A DNA stretch of 64,000 nucleotides from Mesorhizobium muleiense (GTDB lineage Bacteria; Pseudomonadota; Alphaproteobacteria; Rhizobiales; Rhizobiaceae). The notes below the pieces were generated by a model that had not been told where the DNA came from, did no database searches, and saw nothing but the letters and a program-made list of their open reading frames with translations. The position numbers and the translations under genes are program-made. Positions 43,148 to 50,213 of this stretch are shown in pieces (within the stretch, counting starts at the first letter, position 1; every line of letters begins with the position of its first letter). The stretch spans positions 54,605 through 118,604 of the forward strand of contig NZ_FNEE01000019.1 in assembly GCF_900099905.1 (NCBI RefSeq), written 5' to 3'.

Positions 43148-44173
43148 ATGCGCGCATTGCAACTTATCGAGGACCGCCGCCTTGAAACGGTGGACCTGCC
43201 GCTTCCGCCGCAGCCTGCGCTGGGCGAAGTGACGCTGCGCATCAAGGCCGTGGCGCTCAATCATATCGACGTCTGGGGCTGGCGCGGCATGGCCTTCGCC
43301 AAGCGCAAGCTGCCGCTGGTCGTCGGCGCCGAAGCCTCGGGCGAGGTCGAGGCGGTCGGCCCCGGCGTCTCCAGCCTTGTGCCGGGGCAGCTTGTATCGA
43401 TCTACGGCGCGCGCACCTGCGGGCTTTGCCGCGCCTGCCGCGAAGGCCGCGACAACCTCTGCGAGCATGTCTCGGGCGTTCACGGCTTCCATCTCGACGG
43501 CTTTGCGCAAGAGAAGATAAACCTGCCGGCGCGCCTGCTGGTCCCTGCCCCGCCCGGCGTGACCGACGTCGGCGCCGCCGTCGCGCCCGTCACCTTCGGC
43601 ACGGTCGAGCACATGCTGTTCGACAATGCCAGGCTGCAGGCCGGCGAAACCATCCTGATCCATGCCGGCGGCTCGGGAATCGGCTCCGCCGCGATCCAGC
43701 TGGCGAAGAAAATGGGCTGCACCGTGATCACCACGGTTGGCTCGAACGACAAGATCGACAAGGCGAAGGCGCTTGGCGCCGATCACGTCATCAACTACCG
43801 CGACGACCGTTTCGAAGGCGTCGTGCGCAAGCTGACGAAGAAGAAGGGCGTCGATGTCGTCTTCGAGCATGTCGGCGCCGACACCTTTGCCGCCTCGATG
43901 CTGTGCCTGAAACGCGGCGGCCGCCTGGTGACCTGCGGCTCGACCTCGGGCGTTTCGACGCAGATCAACCTGATGCAATTGTTCCAGCAGCAGCTGAAGC
44001 TGCTCGGCTCGTTCGGCTGCCGCATGCAAAACATGGCCGACGCCATGCAGAAAATGGCGGCGGGGCTGGTTTCTCCGGTTATCGACACCGAAGTCGGCTT
44101 CGACGGCATCGACGCCGCGCTGAAGCGCATGGAAGGCCGCGACGTGTTCGGCAAGATCATCCTGCGCGTCTAG
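43148..44173 (+). CDS. adhXL: AdhXL: MDR-family zinc-type oxidoreductase of the VLCFA operon
   Basis: 341-aa medium-chain dehydrogenase/reductase. The structural zinc cluster CGLCRACREGRDNLC is intact, and the nucleotide-binding motif GGSGIGSAAIQLA is present; the catalytic zinc Cys is not at its usual place, so it may be a quinone- or enoyl-reductase-like member. In this operon it is thought to perform a reduction during very-long-chain fatty acid synthesis (enoyl-ACP reductase role). It starts at ATG 43148, 35 bp after fabF1XL; lpxXL begins 2 bp after its stop. Confidence 0.88.
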   Translation: MRALQLIEDRRLETVDLPLPPQPALGEVTLRIKAVALNHIDVWGWRGMAFAKRKLPLVVGAEASGEVEAVGPGVSSLVPGQLVSIYGARTCGLCRACREGRDNLCEHVSGVHGFHLDGFAQEKINLPARLLVPAPPGVTDVGAAVAPVTFGTVEHMLFDNARLQAGETILIHAGGSGIGSAAIQLAKKMGCTVITTVGSNDKIDKAKALGADHVINYRDDRFEGVVRKLTKKKGVDVVFEHVGADTFAASMLCLKRGGRLVTCGSTSGVSTQINLMQLFQQQLKLLGSFGCRMQNMADAMQKMAAGLVSPVIDTEVGFDGIDAALKRMEGRDVFGKIILRV

Positions 44174-44175
44174 GA

Positions 44176-45171
44176 ATGGTCGGCACCGCCTTCAAAAAAC
44201 TCCGCCGGGACCTGGCGTTCCGCCACGGCAGGCGGCTGCGCCAGTTCAACTACTGGCTGCTGGCGCGCGTCGCCATGACGATGATCTGGCTGCTGCGCCG
44301 GCTGCCGGTCGACAGCGCGCTCAATTTCGCCGACCGCGCCGCCCGCCGCATTGGCCCTTGGGTGGGGCGCCATAACGTCGCCATCGCCAATCTGCGCAAG
44401 GCTTATCCGGAAAAGAGCGACAAGGAGATCCAGGCCATCGCCTCCGACATGTGGGGCAACATGGCTCGCCTTGCCGCGGAATACGTCTTTCTCGATGCCC
44501 TGTTCGACTACGATCCCGCCGCGACAAAACCGGGCCGCATCGAGGTCAAGGGGGTCGAGCACTTCGTGCAAATCGCCGGCGAGCAAAAACCGCATATCAT
44601 CTTCACCGGGCATCTCGGCAATTTCGAGCTGCTTCCGGTGGCGGCAGCCACGTTCGGCATGAACATCACGGCGCTGTTTCGTCCGCCCAACAACCCCTAC
44701 CTTGCCGACTACATCCTCTCGACACGCCGCTCGACCATGGGCTCGCTCCTGCCCTCCGCGACCGGCGCTTCGTTCGCGCTGGCGGCCATCCTGGAGAAAG
44801 GCGGCAATATCGGCGTGCTCGTCGACCAGAAATTCTCGAGCGGGCTCGAAACGACTTTTTTCGGCCGCCCATGCGAGAGCAACCGGGTCCTGGGCACCCT
44901 GGCGCGGCACTATGACTGCGATGTCTATCCGGCGCGCTGCGTGCGCCTGCCGGGCAACCGCTTCCGGCTCGAGATCGAGGACAAACTGACCTTGCCGCGC
45001 ACCGCCGCCGGCAGTGTCGACGTCCATGGCACCACCCAGCTGCTCAACGACGTGGTCGAGCGCTGGGTGCGCGAGGATCCCGGCCAGTGGATGTGGTTCC
45101 ACAAAAGATGGGAAATCAGCGGCCCGCGCGGGAAGCACAAGCGGGCGAGGAACCGCGGCGAAGCCGCCTGA
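44176..45171 (+). CDS. lpxXL: LpxXL: lipid A very-long-chain acyltransferase
   Basis: 331-aa membrane-anchored acyltransferase of the LpxL/HtrB family that transfers the 27-hydroxy-C28 chain from AcpXL to the lipid A precursor. An N-terminal hydrophobic anchor (about 28-45) is followed by the catalytic HX4E motif (TGHLGNFELL) and the family block ALFRPPNNPYL. ATG at 44176 is 2 bp after the adhXL stop, and the basic C-terminus is usual. Last gene of the operon; a weak hairpin follows about 60 bp later. Confidence 0.93.
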   Translation: MVGTAFKKLRRDLAFRHGRRLRQFNYWLLARVAMTMIWLLRRLPVDSALNFADRAARRIGPWVGRHNVAIANLRKAYPEKSDKEIQAIASDMWGNMARLAAEYVFLDALFDYDPAATKPGRIEVKGVEHFVQIAGEQKPHIIFTGHLGNFELLPVAAATFGMNITALFRPPNNPYLADYILSTRRSTMGSLLPSATGASFALAAILEKGGNIGVLVDQKFSSGLETTFFGRPCESNRVLGTLARHYDCDVYPARCVRLPGNRFRLEIEDKLTLPRTAAGSVDVHGTTQLLNDVVERWVREDPGQWMWFHKRWEISGPRGKHKRARNRGEAA

Positions 45172-45230
45172 GTAGAAGTGAGTGACAGCAATTATGCTAT
45201 TGTTGGCAATGTTCTAATTGCGCCACCGAC

Positions 45231-45259
45231 CCCGCCCGGTTGCCGACGCGGGTTTGTTT
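45231..45259 (+). terminator. Weak Rho-independent terminator after lpxXL
   Basis: CCCGC (45231-45235) pairs with GCGGG (45248-45252) and is directly followed by TTTGTTT. The stem is short, so confidence is limited, but the position 60 bp after the last gene of the XL operon and before a convergent gene fits. Confidence 0.4.
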
Positions 45260-45298
45260 AGTCACCGATCGCTCGGTGGCCTGTCCTGGCAAGACCAA

Positions 45299-45922
45299 TC
45301 AGCCAACCGAAGCGGCGCCATAGCGAAGTCCATCCACCAGCAAGCCAACCATCCGTCGTGCCTGGTCGGGGCCTCCGCCATAGCGGTCTGGTGAGCAGAG
45401 CCTGGCAATCGCGAACAATAGTTCTTTCGCATCAACGTCCGAGCGAACGTCGCCAGCTTCGGTCGCGGCATCCAGCAAGGTCTGCAGCGCGGGCCGAAGT
45501 TTCTCAAGAAAATACAGCGGCAAAGACTCATATGCCGGATCGCCGGAGGAGAAGGCCGCGGCGAGTCCACGCTTGGCAGCGATAAAGTCCACGTAACGCT
45601 GCATCCATCGGGCGAGCGCTTCGCCGGGTTCATATTCGGCGGCAATGGCAGATGCAGCATTTGCGCAGGCATCCACTTCGTTACGGAAGACCGCCACGAT
45701 CAGGTCCGAACGCTGCGGAAAATGCCGATAAAGCGTACCCACGCCAACGCCGGCCTTATCGGCGATCTCTCGCACCGGAGCATCGACCCCCGAAGCCGCA
45801 AACACTGCCATTGCTGCTTCGAGCAGCGCCTTGGAGTTGCGTTGCGCGTCCGCACGCACGCGCCGATCCGTCGAGTTTACGGGCTCCAAGCCACCACCCC
45901 GCTCCTCCGATTTGTCGTCCAT
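45299..45922 (-). CDS. TetR-family transcriptional repressor
   Basis: 207-aa regulator. An N-terminal helix-turn-helix (about 30-75; VREIADKAGVGVGTLYRHFP) is followed by an all-helical ligand-binding domain with the C-terminal region typical of TetR_C repressors acting on SDR genes. It is divergent from a short-chain dehydrogenase gene. Two matching palindromes in the shared promoter strongly suggest that it represses both itself and that gene. ATG at 45922. Confidence 0.92.
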   Translation of the reverse strand: MDDKSEERGGGLEPVNSTDRRVRADAQRNSKALLEAAMAVFAASGVDAPVREIADKAGVGVGTLYRHFPQRSDLIVAVFRNEVDACANAASAIAAEYEPGEALARWMQRYVDFIAAKRGLAAAFSSGDPAYESLPLYFLEKLRPALQTLLDAATEAGDVRSDVDAKELLFAIARLCSPDRYGGGPDQARRMVGLLVDGLRYGAASVG

Positions 45923-45941
45923 GATTTTTCCACTTGATAAA

Positions 45942-45956
45942 CGGAACGATGTTCCG
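45942..45956. promoter_or_regulatory. TetR operator 1
   Basis: CGGAACGATGTTCCG is a perfect 6-bp inverted repeat with a 3-base centre, 20 bp upstream of the repressor start codon. Together with the similar site 22 bp further right it is very likely the binding site of the adjacent TetR protein. Confidence 0.75.
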
Positions 45957-45963
45957 TATAAAA

Positions 45964-45978
45964 CGGAATGCAGTTCCG
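45964..45978. promoter_or_regulatory. TetR operator 2
   Basis: CGGAATGCAGTTCCG repeats the pattern of operator 1 with one mismatch in the stem. The two sites are on the same face of the helix (22-bp spacing, about two turns), suggesting cooperative binding of two dimers over the divergent promoters. Confidence 0.75.
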
Positions 45979-46042
45979 ATTGGGAAAATTAGCACAGCAT
46001 GGCGCCGTTGCCTACACGTCAATGCAAAAAGAGGAGATCACC

Positions 46043-46698
46043 ATGCGGGTCAAACCTATTGCCCTGGTCACTGCAGCCAACAAGGGCATCGGCCTCCAGA
46101 TCGCCAGGGACCTGGCGACGCACGGCCTCACCGTGCTCGTAGGGTCGCGCAAGCTCGAGCATGCGGAGACGGCTGCAAAGAGCATCGGCGCGGATGCCCG
46201 CGCCGTCCAACTCGATGTCACGAACCAGGCCTCGATCGCCGCCGCGGCAAAGCGCATCCGTAACGAGTTCGGTCGCCTCGACGTCCTGGTGAACAATGCA
46301 GGCACTTCCGATGCGGGAAAGCAGGGCATCTCGCATGCGGCGCCCCTCGAGGGAAGCGCGGTGTTCGAGACCAACGTGTTCGGCGTCGTCGCCGTCACGC
46401 AGGCGATGTTGCGGCTGCTTGGTGAAGCGCCGGCGGCACGCATCGTCAGCGTCGACCCGTCCAGTCCACAGCGCGCGTTGTTCGGCCCTGTTTACAGCCC
46501 CTCGGAGACTGCCCTCGATGCGACGACGCTCGCCTTCGCCATCGAATTTGAGGATGCCGGCGCCGACGCTGCCTGCCCCGGCTTCACTTCGACGAACCTC
46601 GACAGCTTCGAGGGCACGGCCGAACGGGCCGCGTGAGTCCTTCGCCTCGCGCTCCTCGACGCTAACGGGTCCGATGGGCATGTTCCCCCAGGATCAGG
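46043..46698 (+). pseudogene. Short-chain dehydrogenase with early stop and altered catalytic motif
   Basis: NAD(P)-dependent SDR of the carbonyl-reductase-like group. The open frame is 197 codons (46043-46636): TAANKGIG cofactor loop, DVLVNNAG and an ACPGF segment are fine. The catalytic YxxxK reads Y151-SPS-E155, so the essential Lys has become Glu (AAG to GAG). After the TGA at 46634 the same frame continues with VLRLALLDANG, and one extra T (46670) later the next frame reads PMGMFPQDQA, like the usual SDR C-terminus. So an originally longer gene has a nonsense codon, a frameshift and a lost catalytic residue. ATG at 46043 has GAGGAG upstream; regulation is by the neighbouring TetR. Confidence 0.72.
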
Positions 46699-46769
46699 CG
46701 GCGCACCCTGGCTCCGGTGCCGATCGAGCCCACGTCGTGATCTGCGATCTTGGGGCGGGTCGAAAGGGT

Positions 46770-47666
46770 CTATCGAGATTGATACCGGAAAGCCGCGACA
46801 AAGGCTGCAAACGCCGGCGATTGATTGCGTCGGCTGGGATAGTAAAGATGATAGCCTTGAAAGGTCGGGCACCAGTCGGCAAGGACTTCCTCGAGCCGAC
46901 CACCCTCAACATGGGGTTGAACAAGATCCTTCGGTGCATAGGCCAAACCGATGCCGTCGAGGGCCGCGTCAAGCGCCGGCGCGATATTGTTCAGGGTCAG
47001 CTGGCCGTCCACACGGACGCTGAACTCGCGTCCGTTCTTCCTGAATTCCCAGGCATATAGCGCGCCTGAGCTGGGAAGCCGCAGGTTGATGCAGTTGTGG
47101 TCGGTCAAGTCCTGAGGGCTTTTCGGCGCACCCCGACGAGCGAAATAATCGGGTGAGCCGACGACGGCATAACCGACATCGGGACCAATGCGAACGGCCA
47201 CCATGTCACGGGCGATTGCCTCGCCAAGTCGAACACCGGCATCGAACTGACGCTCGACGATGTTGGTGAAGCCGTTGTCGACAATGAGCTCCACATTGAT
47301 GTCCGGGTAGTCTCGCAGGAACGCTGGCAGCCTGGGGCGAAAGACCAGATTGACGGCATCATCGGGGCACACGATACGGATCTGGCCCGAGGGCTGGCCG
47401 CGCAGGGCGCTGATCGCGCTGATCCCGGCGGCAATGCTTTCGAAATGCGGCTCGATGCTTTCGACGAGGCGTTCTCCGGTCGCCGTGGGCGCCACATCGC
47501 GGGTCGTGCGAGAGAGCAGACGGACGCCAAGCCGTTCCTCCATTGCCCTGATCGTATGGCTGAGGGCCGATCGGGTAACACCCAATTTGGTCGCCGCTCG
47601 CGTAAAACTTCGCTCCCGGGCGACCTCAAGGAAGGCTCGCATCTCACTGAACTCGTCACGCGGCAT
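46770..47666 (-). CDS. LysR-family transcriptional regulator
   Basis: 298-aa regulator. The N-terminal winged helix (about 5-65; FTRAATKLGVTRSALSHTIR, then AMEERLGVRLL) is followed by a LysR substrate-binding domain of the type ending YLYYPSRRNQSPAFAAFV-like, found in regulators of divergent transporter or reductase genes. It is divergent from the MFS gene at 47763 (96 bp apart), which is its probable target. Its 3' end lies close to the decayed SDR. ATG at 47666. Confidence 0.92.
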   Translation of the reverse strand: MPRDEFSEMRAFLEVARERSFTRAATKLGVTRSALSHTIRAMEERLGVRLLSRTTRDVAPTATGERLVESIEPHFESIAAGISAISALRGQPSGQIRIVCPDDAVNLVFRPRLPAFLRDYPDINVELIVDNGFTNIVERQFDAGVRLGEAIARDMVAVRIGPDVGYAVVGSPDYFARRGAPKSPQDLTDHNCINLRLPSSGALYAWEFRKNGREFSVRVDGQLTLNNIAPALDAALDGIGLAYAPKDLVQPHVEGGRLEEVLADWCPTFQGYHLYYPSRRNQSPAFAAFVAAFRYQSR

Positions 47667-47762
47667 TGGTGAGCTCCGTTCACTACGACATGCAGATTAT
47701 AGCTGCTAGTCTGACAAGGCCAGCCCGGCTACCTAGTCTTTCGACGGACAGGAGCGCACGAA

Positions 47763-48968
47763 ATGGCTATCGAACTGACACTGGATGACACGCTGGCGGC
47801 TGAAGGGCCGGTAACGCCATGGGCCGCCGTCACCTGCCTCTCGCTTTTGACCTTTCTTCTCGTCGGCCTGGAGTTCATGCCGGTGAGCCTGTTGACTCCG
47901 ATTGCGCAGGATCTGGCCATCTCGGAAGGCCAGGCCGGACAGGCGATCGCCGTGTCGGGGTTCTTTGCCGTGATCACCAGCCTGTTCGGCAACGCGCTGC
48001 TGGCCAGGTTCGACCGGAGAACGGTCGTCCTGCTCTACACGGCAGTGCTGGTCGCATCGAGTTTGGCTGTTGCCCTCGCTCCCAACTTCCTGGTGTTTCT
48101 GGCCGGACGGGCCCTGGTCGGGATCGCGATCGGCGGCTTCTGGTCGCTCTCCACGGCCATTTTGGCGCGCCTGGCCTCAGGCTCCGACCTGCCCAAGGCG
48201 ATCGCCCTGCTGCAGGGCGGAACTGCATTGGCGATCGTCATCGCCGCACCGCTCGGCAGCTTCCTCGGCGAATTGATCGGGTGGCGGGGCACCTTCTTCG
48301 TCACAGTCCCGGTCGGCGTCGCGGCGCTCGTCTGGCAACTGGCCATTCTGCCGAAGATGCCGCCAATGGAGGCCGTTTCGGTATCCAGCATGTTCCGTCT
48401 GCTGCGCAATCGGACATTCACCATCGGCATGGCCGCAACTGGACTCGCTTTCATGGGAATGAATTCGCTGTCGATCTATCTGCGCCCATTCCTTGAAAGC
48501 GTCACCGGCCTCGACGTGAACGCCCTGTCGCTGGTGCTGCTGGGCCTCGGCCTAGGAGGCCTGGCGGGACTGTCCATCGCCGGCTTTGTTCTCCGGCGAA
48601 ACCTCACCGCCGTGCTGATCGGGCTGCCGAGCGCGCTTGCGCTCCTCGCCCTGCTCCTGATCGCAGTGGGACCGGTGCTTTGGGCCACGGCTTCGCTTCT
48701 GGTTCTTTGGGGGCTGTTCAACACCCCGATTCCGGCGGCGTGGGGTACATGGATGGCTCAGATCATTCCCTACGATCTTGAAGCTGGAGGCGGGCTGCAG
48801 GTCGCATTGATCCAGTTCGCCATCGCCGGCGGCGCTTCCGCGGGCGGCATGCTGTTCGACACTGCCGGCTGGTGGAGCGCCTTCCTGCTCGCCGCCGCCC
48901 TGCTGGCGGGCTCAGCCCTGCTCGCCGCTGCCGCCAGCCCTCGCGCTGCTGCGGTGCAGAACCTTTGA
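47763..48968 (+). CDS. MFS efflux transporter (DHA1 family type)
   Basis: 401-aa major-facilitator permease with twelve predicted spans. It has the DHA1-type features of sugar/drug exporters: motif A-like NALLARFDRRTVVL after span 2, and motif C-like region ALLQGGTALAIVIAAPLGSF in span 5. Probably exports a small organic compound. ATG at 47763 with AGGAG; regulated presumably by the divergent LysR gene. The gene ends at 48968 and no partner follows. Confidence 0.88.
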   Translation: MAIELTLDDTLAAEGPVTPWAAVTCLSLLTFLLVGLEFMPVSLLTPIAQDLAISEGQAGQAIAVSGFFAVITSLFGNALLARFDRRTVVLLYTAVLVASSLAVALAPNFLVFLAGRALVGIAIGGFWSLSTAILARLASGSDLPKAIALLQGGTALAIVIAAPLGSFLGELIGWRGTFFVTVPVGVAALVWQLAILPKMPPMEAVSVSSMFRLLRNRTFTIGMAATGLAFMGMNSLSIYLRPFLESVTGLDVNALSLVLLGLGLGGLAGLSIAGFVLRRNLTAVLIGLPSALALLALLLIAVGPVLWATASLLVLWGLFNTPIPAAWGTWMAQIIPYDLEAGGGLQVALIQFAIAGGASAGGMLFDTAGWWSAFLLAAALLAGSALLAAAASPRAAAVQNL

Positions 48969-49059
48969 TCGCGGAGGGACAGCGCCCGGACAGCGCCCCC
49001 CTCTGTCCGGCAGGACAGACGGGGACGCGAAGGATCACTACAGAGCGCTTTTATTCTGA

Positions 49060-49374
49060 ACCGCCGCATTCTTGGCTGGGCTGGGCATTGCTGCGCTGCC
49101 CGACTTCCTTACCGACGTGCCGATCGCGGAGGGTACATTGAGACAAGTGATGGCGGATTATCCCTCGCCAGAGGCGGGGATCTATGTGGTGCGGCCACCT
49201 GGCGGGATTGCGCCCAGAAAGGTGCGTGCGCTGATTGACATCCTCATCGAATGGTTCGGCGCCCGTTGGGTGCAATCAATGCGACCTTCGGGTGGTGATC
49301 GCGGCGCAACGGCGAGAAAGCGCAGCCAACACCGGTCCCTTCGCCATCTCGGGCCACAATCTCGATGGACTTAG
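49060..49374 (+). pseudogene. C-terminal remnant of a LysR regulator
   Basis: The frame after a TGA at 49057-49059 reads FLAGLGIAALPDFLTDVPIA, then EGTLRQVMADYPSPEAGIYV and ends RALIDILIEWFG, which is the last 65 residues of a LysR-type substrate-binding domain. The DNA-binding part is missing upstream, where the MFS gene ends. After about 49273 the frame continues without homology. It is a deletion remnant. Confidence 0.75.
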
Positions 49375-49430
49375 AGCGGGTGGTTTTAGCCGCATTTCTG
49401 CGACGCCAGGAGAAAAGTGATCCTGATCGG

Positions 49431-50213
49431 TCAAAGCATTGCCTCATCGGCCGTAAGTGCATGCTCTCGCGTGCCGGAGACGATGATCTCCAGGACCTCA
49501 TGCTCGTCGGTGTTTTTGATGTAGCGATCGCCGACGTTCTCGCCGCGCTTAAGCACCATCACGCGGTCGCCCACAGCGAAGATGTCAACGAGGCGGTGGG
49601 AGATGATGATCTGGGCAACGCCCTGCTTTTTCAGTTCCAGCATGGTTTCGAGCAGCCGCTCGGTCGCCATCACCGAGAGATTGGCGGTCGGCTCGTCGAG
49701 TATCACCACGCGCGGCTGAAAGGAGATAGCGCGGGCAATCGCCACCGATTGCTGGCGGCCGCCCGAAAGGCTCTCGACCTTTTGATAGACGGAGTTCACG
49801 TCGACCTTGAGCCGCTTCAGCACACTGTCGGCTTCCGCGTACATTTTCCGCCGATTGACGAAAAGGCCCCTGCGCGGCCAACGGCCAAGAAAGATATTCT
49901 GACCGACATCCATATTCCCGCAAAGAGCGAAATCCTGGTAGATCATCTCGATGCCGGCGTCGCGGCTTTCGTGCGGGCTCTTGAAGTGCACCGGCTGCCC
50001 GGCGACGAAGATCTCGCCGCCCGCGTCGCGCTGGTAGGCGCCGGTCAGGATCTTCATCAGCGTCGACTTGCCGGCCGAGTTGTCGCCGACGAGGCCCAGG
50101 ATCTCGCCGGGATAGAGCACGAGGTCGACATTGCGGAGCGCTTGCACCGCACCGAAGGCTTTTTCGATGCCCCGCATTTCTACGATCGGTGCAGGCCTGG
50201 TCGCGTCACGCAT
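49431..50213 (-). CDS. Single-domain ABC ATPase of a monosaccharide importer (FrcA/RbsA-like)
   Basis: 260-aa ATPase for a ribose/fructose-class importer. Walker A GDNSAGKST, signature LSGGRQQS, Walker B VVILDEPTANLS and switch His in IISHRL are present. Unlike RbsA it contains one nucleotide-binding domain, as in FrcA of rhizobia. ATG at 50213 lies inside the 3' end of the permease gene (8-bp overlap). Last gene of the operon. Confidence 0.92.
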   Translation of the reverse strand: MRDATRPAPIVEMRGIEKAFGAVQALRNVDLVLYPGEILGLVGDNSAGKSTLMKILTGAYQRDAGGEIFVAGQPVHFKSPHESRDAGIEMIYQDFALCGNMDVGQNIFLGRWPRRGLFVNRRKMYAEADSVLKRLKVDVNSVYQKVESLSGGRQQSVAIARAISFQPRVVILDEPTANLSVMATERLLETMLELKKQGVAQIIISHRLVDIFAVGDRVMVLKRGENVGDRYIKNTDEHEVLEIIVSGTREHALTADEAML

